This document shows, in pieces, positions 45,590-58,159 of a DNA stretch of 64,000 bases (position 1 is the stretch's first letter; each line of letters opens with the position of its first letter). This DNA is from Petaurus breviceps papuanus (taxonomy: Eukaryota; Chordata; Mammalia; Diprotodontia; Petauridae): contig JAMXIF010001253.1 in the NCBI GenBank assembly GCA_028583685.1, forward strand, positions 98,977,508 through 99,041,507, in the 5' to 3' direction. The translations under genes and the position numbers were made by a program. The notes under the pieces were generated by a model that had not been told where the DNA came from, ran no database searches, and saw only the letters and a program-made list of their open reading frames with translations.

Positions 45590-46060
45590 ATAATGCATAG
45601 GAAATGCATCAAAAACTCCAAAATGTTAGAATATTCTTATGTTCTAATAAACCATGAATATGAAGAATATAGAGAAGCAAAGAAAGATTTATATAAATTG
45701 ATGCAAAGTGAAGTAAACAGATCCAGAAAAACCATATACACAATGACTACATTGGAAAGAATAACAATCACAATCAAAATTGAATACTATGAAATTAAAT
45801 GACCAAATTTGGCCCCATGGCAGAGATATGAAAATTCACTTCCATCCCTTCTTTGCACAGGTGTGGAGATTAGGGGTGTGGCTATATTAACTGCATATAA
45901 TGGGAGTCTTGGTAGTTACTTTTGCTGAATTGCTTTCTCCCTTTTTATATTCTTATTTTAATGGATGACTGAAAAGGGACAAGAAGAGAGATATGTTGGA
46001 AAATGAAGGTGATGTAAAAAAAATTAGTTTTTTTGGTGGTGTTTTTGCCTTTTTTTTAAA
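45590..46060 (+). repeat. L1 3' end
   Basis: 'gaatatagagaagcaaagaaagatttatataaattgatgcaaagtgaagtaaacag', 'catatacacaatgactac', and later 'cccatggcagagatatgaaaattcacttcc'. 5' truncated. Confidence 0.75.
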
Positions 46061-46969
46061 GAAAAGGATAATTATGAGATACTATATGTCCCCCACATGT
46101 AGTATGGTATATTGTTGTGTGACTTGAAGGGAGGCAAAATAGACATCTCTAGCCTCTTCCCCCCCCTTGCCTCCTTCTTCAAAGGAAACGTTTAATTTCT
46201 GCCAGCAGGAGTTTGAAGCCAGAATCTTGGCCACTCTGCTCTCCTCAAAGAGGGACCAGGCTAGAATTATGTCTATCTGCTCCTTATATGTTATCAGTCT
46301 AAAGAATTTGTTTTTCAGGTTCAAGCTAAACTTCTGATTGCTGTTTCTTTCATGGGGAGAAAAGGATCCAAGCTTTATATTCAAGGTTTGACTCTCTTCC
46401 CATCAAAGACCAGTTCCAAAATAAATGCACATAGAAAGTAGCAAAGAAACCCATTAATCCAAGTTAGTAGCAAATCAGAGAAAGTATACATAGGGGAATA
46501 CCAGATAATACAGGATAAAAGTTCTCTCATTGAAAGCAGGTAACTCAGCTCAAATTTGATCTCAACCAAGGGGAAATTCCCTGAAGACTCTAGAAGTATA
46601 GCAAGCAAGAGACAGAGACATGATGGAAATTGACAGCTGCTCTCATATCAGCTTCTTCCCGGGGTCTTATTTTTCTCTCAGCAATCTCAGGTGGGGTTGG
46701 CATCATCCATCTTTTCTCTCAGGTTGGAAACCAGAAATGCCTAAAGCAATTGCAGAGATCAAAGATAAAAGAGACTGAAGAGGTCTCCTCTTTCCCAATC
46801 TTGCCCCTCTCACAGAAGCAGGACATTGATTTCCATGAATGAAGGGACAATAGCAAAGTGAGCAAAGAGTCCCATACAAAGGGCCTTTGAGACTCAGGTT
46901 ACATAAACATAGGGAGTTGCCAAAAATAGACAAGAGACAAGTTTCTCATTAGCAGGATTGGTTACAGGA
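46061..46969. other. Intron, no feature recognised
   Basis: No gene or clear repeat. Confidence 0.45.
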
Positions 46970-47451
46970 CACTTCACATACATTATCTCATTTGATTCTC
47001 ACAACAACCCTGTGAAATCAACTCTTGTTGTTTATAGTCATTTTAAGTTGTCACCCTGTGATCCCCTTGGGATTTTCTTGGCAAAGATACTGGAGTGGTT
47101 GGCCATTTCCTTCTCCAGCTCATTTTATAGATGAAAAAAATTCAGGCAAACAGGGTTAAGTGACTTGCCCAGGGTCATACATAGTATATGTGTCTGAGTA
47201 AGTGTCTGAGGCTAGATTTGAACTCAGGAAAATGAGTCTTACTGATTTCAAGGTCAGTGTTCTATCCACTGCACCATATAACTTGGTTAAATGGGTATTA
47301 TTGTTATTATTATTTCCATTTCAGATATAAGAAACTGAAGCTCAAAGAGTTTACATGACTTAACTATAGTTACATAGCTTCAAAGTGTCCGGGATGAGAT
47401 TCAGACCTAGGTTTCTCCTGGTTACTTCACAGATCCATATTGCTTCTAATC

Positions 47452-47455
<4 letters not shown>
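46970..47455 (-). repeat. MIR-like SINE split by a long marsupial SINE
   Basis: 'cattatctcatttgattctcacaacaaccctgtgaaatc' (46970-47020) continues after 47285 as 'gggtattattgttattattatttccatttcagatataag'. Between them (about 47027-47282) is a minus-strand long SINE ('ttttcttggcaaagatactggagtggttggcc'). Confidence 0.8.
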
Positions 47456-47483
<28 letters not shown>

Positions 47484-47996
47484 CAGTAGCAGTAGTAGTA
47501 ACAACAACAACAAAAAAACAATTTATTTACATAACTAGATAGGGCAGGGACTAGAACTTTGATTTAATTAGTACAAGAAATTTCCTTGTGAGGAAACTCT
47601 CTGTCAATTCAGATCAGCACATTCTCAGCAACTAGAGCATTGAGAGGTTGCAACTTACCCACTGTCAGAATGTATGAGAACTCATTTCAGCTCAGGTCTT
47701 CCAGACTCTGAGGCCAACTCTTGTCATCCTACATGTTGCTGTACTTGTCCTTCATTGTTAGAGGCCTCTGACAAGAAGTGAGGGTGAAAGGGCCCACCAG
47801 CAACTGCCCATCCGCCATGCTTTATTTTGGTTTCCTTGTCCAGATTTAGAAAGCACAGCTGCACCAGGTTTGCATTCTCTTCAGAGGTCTATCTTTAAAC
47901 CACTCTCTGTCACAACTAATTACTCACCTTAGGCAAATTCTTCCTGCTACTGACGGTAGGCAGCTTATTTTTTGCTTATTTATGTTTCTGATGCAG
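47456..47996. other. (TAG/TGG)n tract, then unassigned intron
   Basis: Trinucleotide-like TAG/TGG/CAG sequence at 47450-47515, then unassigned sequence up to the exon 13 acceptor. Confidence 0.5.
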
Positions 47997-48126
47997 GTTT
48001 TATATGATGCTTTTGGCTTCCTTGAGAAGAACAGAGATACGTTACCTGCTGACATCGTCATGGTCCTGAGAACTTCAGAGAACAAACTTGTTCAGCAGCT
48101 CTTCTCTATTCCATTAACTAAAACAG
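47997..48126 (+). CDS. MYO3B: MYO3B window exon 13 (motor lower 50K)
   Basis: It runs from acceptor atgcag to donor gtattt, 130 bp, ending in phase 1. It encodes [40 protein letters not shown] and TKT. V[18 protein letters not shown] is conserved across myosins. It is the last exon recognised. The next human segment (G-NLAQTRARIT...) was not found in 48127-64000, so the following intron exceeds 15.8 kb. Confidence 0.96.
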
Positions 48127-48412
48127 GTATTTATTTGTCTGCTAGGCTAGTCTGAGCTGTACTGCTCAGATGGTTTCCATTAGCCTTGTGGTTCCGCTAA
48201 GCCTTCTAATCCTAGACAGTGAGTTCAGAGTAAAAAGCCATTCTTAAAACTGGAGAATGAAATTTGAAAACTGTCTTGTAGATAGGGGGTACAGGGAGGT
48301 GGTGGGGTGACTTGGGAGTGGGGTTGGTGTGAACAGTCTCTCCTTTTCCAGAAAGGTAGTTCTAAATAGAGATTCTTTGTAGAATTGACTTTTTTTTTTT
48401 TTTTAGCACTTG

Positions 48413-48655
48413 CTGTTTCCTTTTGGTGGCACAGTGGATAAAGTGCCAGACTTGGAGTCAGGAAGACTCATTTTTTTTTAGTTCAAATCTGGCCTCAGAC
48501 ATTTACCATACCATTTAAATCTCTGTTTGCCTCAGTTTCCTTGTCTGTAAAATAAGCTGGAGAGGGAAATGGTAAACCATTCCAATATCTTTGCCAAGAA
48601 AACCCCAAATGAGTCATGAAGAGTCAGACATGACTGAAAAATAATTGAACAACAA
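48413..48655 (+). repeat. Marsupial long SINE
   Basis: 'ttttggtggcacagtggataaagtgccagacttggagtcagg' to 'cctcagtttccttgtctgtaaaataagctgg' and 'tgaagagtcagacatgactg'. Confidence 0.88.
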
Positions 48656-48689
48656 ATTACCTATATTTGGATGTTGCCCTAATTTTAAA

Positions 48690-49165
48690 AAATCCTGTTT
48701 ATCCTTCAAATTCCTTCATAACCTGCCCCCCACCCCGACCTTTCCAGTCTTCTTACATCTCACACCCTCACCCCTCCTCACACTCTACTGCCTATTAAAC
48801 CATTGTTGAGTCAGTGACATTGGCCCCTTTGCTCTCTGCCAACTCCCAGCATTTTTACTGTCTATTTCCCATACCTGGAATCTGTTCCTCCTGGCTCTCA
48901 TGGCTTCTTTTAAATCCCAGCTAAAATTCTATCTTCTACAGGAAGTCTTTCTCAATCCTCTTAAAACTAGTACTTTCCTTCTGTTGATTATCTCCAACAT
49001 TCCTGTATATATCTTATTTATACATAGTTGTTTGGATGTTGTCTTCCCCATTAGATTGTGAGCTCCTCAAAGAGTGGTACTGTTTTGTGCATATCCCTAG
49101 CACTTAGAACAGTGCCTAGTACACAGAAGATGCTTAATAAATGTTTAATGAATGAATGACTGGCA
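48690..49165 (+). repeat. L2 3' end
   Basis: 'cagctaaaattctatcttctacaggaagtctttctc', 'ccccattagattgtgagctcctcaaagagtgg', 'gcctagtacacagaagatgcttaataaatg'. Confidence 0.8.
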
Positions 49166-49184
49166 CATATTAGATGGAGATATA

Positions 49185-50743
49185 CAGTTGATCCTCCTTA
49201 TTCTTGGATTCCATATTTGTGAATTCACCTACTAGCTAAAATTTATTTGAAACCTGAAAATCAATACTTGCTGTTCTTTAGAGGTCATTCTTAAATGCCA
49301 CATCTTTCAGGAAGTCTTTTCTGACTAATTGAAAGTGAGATTGTGAATGCCCTGAGGCCTCTCTGTTTTCATATAGGAAATTTCTATTATTTCCCTTCTA
49401 TTTTTGATCCTACAATATGGACTTACCTCTTTGTACATATAGAAATACCAACCCAATTCATGCATCCCAATAGGTCTATGACTCAGTAGAAAAGGCCTAT
49501 GATAGGCATTTTTTGATAGTATTTTATTTTTTCCAATTACTTGTAAAGACAATTTTCAACATTCATTTTTTAAAAATCTTGAGTTCCAAATTTTCTCCCT
49601 CCCTTCCTCCCCTCCTCCCCCAAAAGGTAAGAATTTTAAATAGGTTGTATATGTGCAATCATGAAACATTTCCATATTAGTCATGTTGTGAAAGAAGAAA
49701 CAGACCAAAAGGAAACAGCCATGAAAAAGGAAGAAAGCGAAAATAGTATGCTTTGATCTGCACTCCATCAGTTCTTTCTCTGGATGTGGATAGCATACTC
49801 CATCATGAGTCCTTTGGAATTATCTTGGATCATTGTATTGCTGAAAAGGGCTAAGTTATTCATAATTGATCATCACACAACATTGCTGTTACTGTGTACA
49901 ATATTCTCCTGATTCTGCTCGCTTCACTTTATATCACATCATGTAAGTCTTTCCAGGTTTTTCTGAAATCCACCTGCTTGTCATTTTTTATAGCACAATA
50001 ATATTCCATTACATTCATATATATATATGGGGTAGGCATTCTTAACATTTTTTATGTCATGGATCCTTGAGCAGTCTGGTGAAACCTCACCTGAGGAGTT
50101 ATATACTCCTGGTCAAGTCCCTTAACCTTTCTTTGCCTCAGTTTCCTTAACTATAAAATGTGAATAATAATACAGCATCTACCTCCCAGGATTATTAGGA
50201 AGATCAAAAGTGTGGAGCAGCAGAAAATTTGAGTCATCAGATGTGCACATTCCCAGCTAAGGTCAAACAAGGTTATGATGCTCTGCCTTCTTGTTTCAGC
50301 TCTCGTACTGTAAACAAATATCTTTTTCTCAGTATATTTCCATATTTTTGTGTTTTTTGTTAGTGATTTCATTATTTAAAATGGCCCCAAAGTATAATGC
50401 TGAAGTGTTATCTAGTGTTTCTAAGCACAAGAAGGCTGTGATATCTCTTACAAAGAAAATATAGGTATTTAGAAAAGTCTCATTCAGGCATGAGTTACAG
50501 TACTATTGGTTGTGAGTTCAGTGTTAATGAATCAACAATACAGTACATCCAGAAGAAGAAAGAGGAATTTAACTAATTTATAATTGAGGCTGCTCTGGAA
50601 AGTGCTAAAGTAAATGTTGTGACTAGAGACTTGCAGGAATCTAACCCTGTATTTCCCCAAGGACCAATGGTTCAGTATTCACTGATTCATTGTTTGAGAT
50701 GATGTTATAGAACATAACTACTCTGAATAATGAGAATCAACTG
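49185..50743. mobile_element. Tigger-like DNA transposon, opened by later insertions
   Basis: Ends 'cagttgatcctccttattc' and 'gaataatgagaatcaactg' are inverted repeats with TA outside (49183-49184, 50744-50745). The right arm (about 50375-50743) is typical Tigger-family noncoding/transposase-end text ('gagttacagtactattggttgtgagttc ... ctgtatttccccaaggaccaatgg'). L2-like sequence (49270-49500), a minus-strand L1 3' end (49516-50025) and small MIR/hAT pieces (50030-50215) fill the middle. Confidence 0.7.
49516..50025 (-). repeat. L1 3' end inside the Tigger-like element
   Basis: Same segment as 25893-26545: 'tcagttctttctctggatgtggatagcat', 'ctgctcgcttcactttatatcacatcatgtaagtctttcc', 'aataatattccattac'. 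Confidence 0.75.
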
Positions 50744-50816
50744 TAAATATAGACATTGACATAAACATAGACAGATAAAGATAAGACATAGAGTCATATA
50801 TATATATATAAAGAGA

Positions 50817-50821
50817 TAGAT

Positions 50822-50868
<47 letters not shown>

Positions 50869-50878
50869 NNNNNNNNNN

Positions 50879-50924
<46 letters not shown>
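50817..50924 (+). repeat. (GATA)n microsatellite with a 10-N gap
   Basis: GATA tetranucleotides on both sides of N 50869-50878; true length unknown. Confidence 0.97.
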
Positions 50925-50925
<1 letters not shown>

Positions 50926-50929
50926 AATC

Positions 50930-51544
50930 TAAGGAGGATGATCAAGGAAGTCCCTGTATTGCTGCCCTGGGACATCTCCAGTTTAAATGGGCATGTACAC
51001 TCTGGCTCCATGGAGAGATATGTTCTGGTTAAGTTCTAAAAGACCTATCCTTTGAGTTGATGAAGTGCTTCCTTATCAGTTCCCTTGATTAGATGACTGA
51101 GAAGATTGTCTACTGAGCTTGGAAATGTCACCTACTCACTGTGTTATAAAAAAGGGAAGAAAAAGACCCATCCACTCCCTCTCTTCTCTCTTTTGAAATT
51201 CTGCCAGCTCTTCCTTGGTCTTCCAACAAGGCAAAATGGGAACTTCTCTCTCCTTTCCCCAGCCAGTAATCAGAGTAGTGAGAACATGTGCTCATAATTG
51301 CCATGGTCTGCATCTGTTATTTCATCCAAGTAGGAAACTCCCTCCCCCACTGCAAATCTTTATCTACTCTGAAATTTAGAATTTTAAAGAATTGTCCACG
51401 GCATCAAGAGGTCAAGTGATTTGCCCAGGGTCATACAGCCAGTAGATATCAGAGGTGAGGTAAATTCAGGACTTTCTGACTCTGAGACTAGTTCTCTATC
51501 CATTATGGAATGCTATCTGTTTGTTTGTCTCTCTTTCTCTCCCT

Positions 51545-51580
<36 letters not shown>

Positions 51581-52973
51581 TATATAATGTATACTATTAT
51601 ATGAATTATATCATATTATTACATTACATCACATATAATTTTCCTGAAGCTGATAGGTGCTAATGTACCTAGGAAGTTGAAAATTGATGGTCATGATTCC
51701 CCTGGGTTAGTAGGATTGCTTCTATTGCTGAATTGCACAAAGGAACTTCTGTAGCTTACTGTTAATATATAAATAAGTGATCTGAGCATGTGGAATTAAC
51801 AAATTAAATTATTCTGGATTCCTATGTGATTTTCTCATCCTCTTTCACTGGACCTGAAGGCCTTAGCCTGAGAAGCTCAAGCTTTTCTAGAGGGCTAGTA
51901 CAACCCTCATTTACATTCTCACATTTTTTTGGGTCCATTTTTGTAATTTTATCAATGTGAACTCTACTAAAGTCTTACCATAAAGTCTCATTCTCAAAGG
52001 CTGTGCCAGGGGGGCTGTATGGGTTGGGCTGGTCCTATGAATCTGAAAGGGCTTAGAAAACCAAATGTCTGTTTGTCTAGAAAGAACTAAATGAGCCAAG
52101 ATTAGAGAAGTTTCTCACTAGAGCAGCAGCAAGGAGAAGGATTTCGTGGCTGACACAATTGTCTGAAAACATCTAGTAAGTCATAAAGGGGTTGTGATCT
52201 GATGCTGCATGGAGAGAGCACCTACATGCCTGTATATTGCTCTTTCCCAGGGCTGGCAGGTATAAAAGAGGAATTTGAATTGTTCTTTCTGGCTCCAGAG
52301 GGCAGAACCCAGGAGCAATGGAGAGAGATTATAAAGAGGCAGGTTTAAATTTGCATCATGGAAAAAATTATTCCTATTGCTTAGAGCTATCTAAAAGTGA
52401 AATGACCTACCTTGGGAGTGGATTCTCTCTCAGTAAGTCTTCAGGTAAAGTCTGGGTGATTTCTTGCACAGTTTTTTGTAGAAGGAAATTCTTGAACATT
52501 TATAGGTTGGTCTAGATGGCCTCTAAGATCCATTCCAATTTGGAAATTCTATGATTCCATGAATTAATGGAAACTTGAAGTGCTAAAGTCTCCATTTGAA
52601 TAGAGAAGAAATAAGCCTAGAAGTACCACTGGTTACATTTACCTTGAGTAGAAGACTTTTGAATAGCTTTAGCATGAGTTAGTTCTTTCCAACTAAGGAG
52701 GTTTTTAATTATTTACCTTTTTCTTAGGAATGAAATTCAGTAACATTAAATTTTGAAAGCCCTAGGGATAGGAACTGGTTCTGTGATTTCATTGGTAAAG
52801 AAAACTTCTAGGTGAAGAAACTCCCTTGGACCAGGCAGAAACTTATATTCTTTGTGAGTATAAGTCTTCTCTGAAACTAATATTCTTTAAGAGTTGATTA
52901 GAGTATATCATATATAAAATTTATCAAAAAAGTAAATTAGGGCAAATTTCTCCAAGGAAGATATCAATTATTA
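50930..52973. other. Intron, mostly single-copy; (CA)n at 51546
   Basis: A minus-strand MIR remnant at 51390-51510 ('aagaggtcaagtgatttgcccagggtcatac') and (AC)n at 51546-51579. The rest is unassigned. Confidence 0.45.
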
Positions 52974-53127
52974 TTGTTATTATTATTATTATTTTTTTAA
53001 AGCAATTGGGGTTAAGTAACTTGCTCAAGGTTACACGGCCAGGTGTTTCTGGGTGGGTGCTAAGTGTCTGAGCCCGGATTTGATCCCAGGTTATCCTGAC
53101 TCTGGGGCCGGTGCTCTTACTCACTGT
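52974..53127 (-). repeat. Marsupial short SINE with perfect 17-bp TSD
   Basis: A (TTA)n/T-run tail on the left, then 'gcaattggggttaagtaacttgctcaagg' to 'gtgctcttactcact'. Direct repeat gaagatatcaattatta at 52957-52973 and 53128-53144. Shares the unusual segment 'aggtgtttctgggtgggtgctaag' with the copy at 10687. Confidence 0.94.
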
Positions 53128-53147
53128 GAAGATATCAATTATTAATG

Positions 53148-53400
53148 GATATTTGTTGTTAAATCATTTCGGTATGACTCTTTGTGACTCCATTTGGGGT
53201 TTTATTGGCAAAGATACTGGAGTAGTTTGTCATTTCTTTCTCCAGCTCATTTTGCAGGTGAGAAAACTGAGGCAAACAGGGTTAAGTGACTTGCCCAGAA
53301 TCACACAGCTGGTAAATATCTGAGGCCAGATTTGAACTTAGGAAGATGGGTCTTCCAGACTTCATACCCAGCACTCTAGCTAGTGCAACCCAGCTGCCCC
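53148..53400 (-). repeat. Marsupial long SINE
   Basis: 'gttaaatcatttcggtatgactctttgtgactccatttgggg' to 'gtgcaacccagctgcccc'. Confidence 0.88.
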
Positions 53401-54837
53401 CAACAGGGGCATGCAACCTGATAATAAAGGGTAGATGGCTTGCCTCTATCTATACCAAAGAGCCCAAATTAAAGATGCAGCTGATTTGTATAGGCATAGA
53501 ATAAAGAACAAAACAAAATATATTATTAGCCAGTATCACAGGAATGAGGAATCATTATTGGTTACATCAAAAAGTGGCCATAGCCCAGAAAGTGGGCATA
53601 GCCCACACATGGGATGGAGACCATTTCTCTCCATCTCTAAGACATGCTTTGGGGAATTTTATGGGTCCCAGCTGCATTCTGAAGTTACTGATAGGGACCC
53701 AGGCATACAGACTCCCTGGCACCTGGGGATTAGATAAGACCACCTGAATTGCTAAAGATGGGACAAGGTCAGTTAGTTAATCCAGCTTCTCAAGGATAAA
53801 TGCACAAACCTTGCAGGAAATGCTAATGGTTTATGGGAATGTTGAGAACAAAGTTTTTCTTTAACTAATAGTCATTGTGGGGAAGTTTAAGCCTTTGGGA
53901 TATAACTTCAGGGAGAGAGGAGACTAAACTTTGAAATTCAAGAGACTTTAGATTTGTTCCATAGAATCAGAATATGGTTACAGAATAAAGTCACTTACAG
54001 AGTAAAATCAAATATAAAATACAGGATCTTGAGTTAATTCTCACAAGTACTTGAAGTTCTCAGTTACCAGTAGTCACACAGTAGATATCAGAGGTGAGAC
54101 CTGAAGCCTGATCTTCCTGGCTTTGGGGGTAGCCCTCCATCTCCTACGCCATACTGGCTCTCAAATAAAGTGAACTAAATGGAATCTTTGCTGGCAGCCA
54201 GGGCAATGCCATGTTAAAGTGTTTGAGTTTCCTTTATGCTAAAAAGCTATCAAACATGTTAAGTGCCAAAGCTATTTGGAAGAGCTTCTTTCAGAGGGAT
54301 TATTCAGAGAGACAACCTAATCTAGGGCACTTTCCTACATTTTTCTTCTGTTTTGCCTTGTAAGCATCTTCCTTCAGTTTTTATGCCTGAAGTTTCTACT
54401 CATTTTATTCCCCCATAGCAAATGTTTCTCTTTCAGTTCTTTATTAATTCCCTCTTTTCTTCTCTTTCCTTTATTGTCTCTTTCTTTCTCTCCCGCTCAA
54501 TGTTTCCCTCCCCATAGTCGTCCTTCTTTTCTGACCATGAAGAAAGATTCATCCCATCCTTTTCACAACACAAGACACAAACTAAACAGACTGAAATCTG
54601 TAGCATCTAGACCTAGAAAGGATCTTCAAGGTCATGAAATTTAATCCCTCTGTTTTACTAGTGAGGAAACTGAGGTCCAAAGAGGGTCAGCTGAGTTCCT
54701 ACAGGTAGCAAGGGGTAAATGATGGATTATGTCAACTAATTCCAATTCGAAGAACACTAACTCTTATACCATGCCCACCTTGAAACTTTGATCAAGGGAG
54801 GTATTGATATTACCTTTTGTACCAACCCCTAACACAA
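53401..54837. other. Intron, unassigned with a MIR remnant
   Basis: 54600-54790 is a decayed minus-strand MIR ('gtgaggaaactgaggtccaaagagggtcagctg'). The remainder is apparently single-copy. Confidence 0.45.
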
Positions 54838-55140
54838 TTTAGTTCACTTCAATTTAATTCAGTTGAACAAGCATTTATTAAATAACTGCTGAATACTTGG
54901 CATTGTGCAAGTTATATACAAATACAAAAACCAAAAGTCCATGCCTTTAAGGAGTTTTCATTCTACTGAGAGGAAACCACAGGTACACAAATGGACAAAT
55001 TCAAAAGGTATATAAAGTAAAAACAAAGCAATTTTGTTAGAATAAGTCACTTTACCACTCTGCTCAGAGTAACATGAGGATGATGCTACCCTGATTCCTT
55101 CCCTCATGAATTGTAAGAAAAACTTTATAGAAATGGGAAC
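54838..55140 (-). repeat. L2-type antisense fragment
   Basis: 'cagttgaacaagcatttattaaataactgctgaatacttggcattgtgcaag' and 'ctttaaggagttttcattctactg'. Confidence 0.6.
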
Positions 55141-56818
55141 CATTAGCATCACTTTTTAATAATCAATGCTTTGTAGGCATAAGTGTATAGGCAAATGTTT
55201 GGCAACCATTAAGGAAAAAAATACCCTTAAAAGTTTAATCTGCATGATTAACATTTTATCTATCACTTTCTTAAGTCTAGACCATTAACAGAACAATAAA
55301 TCAAGCCCTGATTTGTAGTGTTTCCTAAATTTCAAGGTATAAATGCTTACATTGAAAATTTACCAATCAGTTCTCTTGAGCACATAGGAGCTGGCTCCAG
55401 CACCCCTCGGCTTGTAGGCTGTTTTGAGATTCTCAGAGGATGGATGTCAAGCACGTCAAATGTTTCACAATGCAGAAGAATAATTTCCTCAATGGGCTTG
55501 GGCCAAAAGAAACTTTTTATAGTAATTCAAAATATCCTGCACATGGCAGGTATCCAAATATTTATTGATTTCATTTTAATTTCATTCTACAAGGGAAAAA
55601 TTACCCTATTATGGAGTCTTAATTTAAATAGTCTCTAATACAAGTTCATTATGCTATTATGCATTTCTGTCCTCTTTCCCCCTGGAAACTCCCCTTCTCC
55701 CTCCTCCAAAAATGAAACAAAAACCTTGTGGGAGTTGTAGTGGTATCAGATCAGCTTCATTGTCCTACTCTCCAAAATATAAAAGTAGAACTAATTATGG
55801 GTGCTTTAGAATAATTGTACTTTGCTCAAGGAAGATAAGGGGTGGGTTTGTGAACTAAAAAGATCTTGATTTTTAAGGTTATTCAGCCCAAAGTCTCAGA
55901 AGTGACATGGAAAATGCAACCTAAGTAGTTAGTCTTGTTGTTCTATTTTCTCTTTCCTTAAAAATTCCTTCTTTTTTTTTAAACAGACTGTCTCCCCAGT
56001 ACCATTTTGTAAAAATAAATGTTTAAATTTCAGTAGTACTTACAGTGAGAAAGTCACTTGAAGTACCTCATGTGGATCAGGCTGTGCACACCAATGGGCA
56101 AAATATTGTATTTTGTAGCAAGTGCACAGCTTTTCAGTTACATACCATTTCATTTACTTCTGTGGTCAGATGTGATCAGTAATGAGATAAGTGAACAAGG
56201 AATCTGAGAATAGAAGATAATGTCAGGCTGAACTGGTTCACCAAGATGTTGAATAAGGAAGAAAACAGTGTCCAGGGATGAAGGTGTTGAAAGGAACCAA
56301 GGAGTGAAGAAAATGCTGCAAGTCATGAGGACAAAATAGTGGGCTTGGGGTGAAAAGGCATACAGAAAGAATAATGAAAGATTATACTCAGGTAAAGGAA
56401 TTTGGAAGTTCATTAACATGGAAATGGAATGTTTGTGGGTGATGAAAAGGTCAAGAGTATATATAAACATGAGATAGAATAGAGGGATAGATCATGAGAA
56501 TTGAGTAGACTGAGGAAATGGGAAGTTAAGGTATATTTGAAAGAGCATAAATGCATTTGGTAATCTCTGAGTCATTCCACTAGAGATAAGTCAACTAAGA
56601 GAGAGGCCCAAATTTTACCCAAGAAGAAATTCCTTCAAGTCTCTAGGGAGGCAAGCAGGAATCTAGGACATGTTGAAGATCTGGGTTTTACCTACCACCA
56701 AATCTGTTGCTTCCCAAAGTCCTTTCTTTCTCTCCTTAGAGTCAGTCCCAAAGAGACTCTAAAACTTGGGCATATCTTCTCTAAAAGCAGGAATGAAGAT
56801 TTTCCCTTCTCTAAAGCT
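55141..56818. other. Intron, no repeat recognised
   Basis: Longest stretch without a recognised repeat. No splice-bounded coding segment seen. Confidence 0.45.
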
Positions 56819-56835
56819 CTCTCACCAACTCTTTT

Positions 56836-56983
56836 TTTTTCTTTTTTGGAGGGCAATTGGGGTTAAGTGACTTTCCCAAGGTCACACGGCTATTTTTTGT
56901 GTTAAGTGTCTGAGGCTGGATCCAAACCCAGGTCCTCCTGACTCCAGGGCCGGTGCTCTTTTCACTGAGCCATCTAGCCGCCC
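56836..56983 (-). repeat. Marsupial short SINE with 17-bp TSD
   Basis: 'ggagggcaattggggttaagtgactttcccaaggtcacacggc' to 'gagccatctagccgcc'. Target ctctcaccaactctttt at 56819-56835 and 56984-57000, exact. Confidence 0.94.
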
Positions 56984-57000
56984 CTCTCACCAACTCTTTT

Positions 57001-57869
57001 GCTCACATGACCAAGCAGTATTGAATCATTATTCTCATCACCAAATTAGGAGTCTTGCCCAACCAGCAGCTCACAAAATGCTTCAGGCTTGAAACCAGCA
57101 TTCTGTAGTGATAGGGAATGAGAGGTACAAAAATTGTTAGAAATCATTGGCCTATACACAGGTCACAGGCTTCATTACATTAATCTTTATGGTTGCTTGC
57201 ACATTTAATCTTACAGCAGAGGCACAGTATAACTGAAGCCAATAAGGACCTCTAAGTCTTTGCTTTTCCTCAAAAGGGGCTCTAATTGGGTCAAGCCTCC
57301 TTTGATTTGCCGAATACTTGGGACTCAACTGTTTCTGCCCACAGAGCCAACTTCATCTATGCACAGGGGTGTACTCAGAATTTTATCTTCTGTGGCTATG
57401 TCTGGAAATAGTTGTGTGAGTGCTTTTGAAAAGGAAGGCAAAATAATTCCTCTTTATCATTGTTTTCCTCTGTCTCCCTCTTGAAATCATTGGCACAGCA
57501 AAGGGTTTGTGTGTCCTAAAAGAGGAAGGTTGCCAGATCTGAGTTGGGCAACTTGCAGGGGAAAGGAAAAGCTTGGCTGAGCAGTGTAACTATGGCTGTC
57601 TTCCTTTGCCTTATCTCAACTCTGAAATAAAGTCAGAACCAGGTTTTTCACTTTCTTCAAAAAAGGCTCTGTAAACAAATTATCATAACAAAAAAATTAT
57701 GCCTCAGGACAGGGCAAGAATGAATTCTGGAGCTTCTTCAGAAAAAAAAAATAGTTACAGGAAGCATGGAAGGATACTTCCTTTCCTTCACCCCTTTTGG
57801 ATATTTGGACTATTGTATAGATGGCTTCTACCCTTGGAAGACAATTATCCTAATTCCAGTAGCTATGTG
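57001..57869. other. Intron, apparently single-copy
   Basis: No repeat or exon accepted. A weak peptide resemblance at about 57699 was rejected. Confidence 0.45.
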
Positions 57870-58035
57870 ACCCTGTACAAGGTCACCCACTTATCTGCCA
57901 GTCATTTTGACCTTGTCTTGCCACTGGATTTCAGTGAGTCTAGAAGAGAGAGTGACTTTTGTGAAACTCTGCCTCACTTCAATACATGCACAAGTTAAGA
58001 CATCACCCTCATCATGTCATTGGTCCTCTGAGAAT
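57870..58035 (-). repeat. RTE-type marsupial SINE
   Basis: Reverse complement of the 31712 family: 'cttgccactggatttcagtgagtc', 'gaaactctgcctcacttcaatac', 'aagacatcaccctcatcatgtcattggtcctctgagaataaacgacaac'. Confidence 0.7.
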
Positions 58036-58159
58036 AAACGACAACAACCTTGTGCAAAACACTTAACTTCTCTTTATCTGTAAAAAGAGAGGGTTAGAAT
58101 AAAATACCATTTGACTTGAAATGCCTGTGGTTATATGATTCTATAATTGTTTAGTGGAG

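Noticed and set aside
57693-57800. Open frame with PQDRARMNSGASS, loosely like the next human MYO3B segment AQTRARITVASSS
   Set aside because: No usable acceptor precedes it, the G-NL start is absent, similarity stops after about a dozen residues, and the flanks look like ordinary intron.
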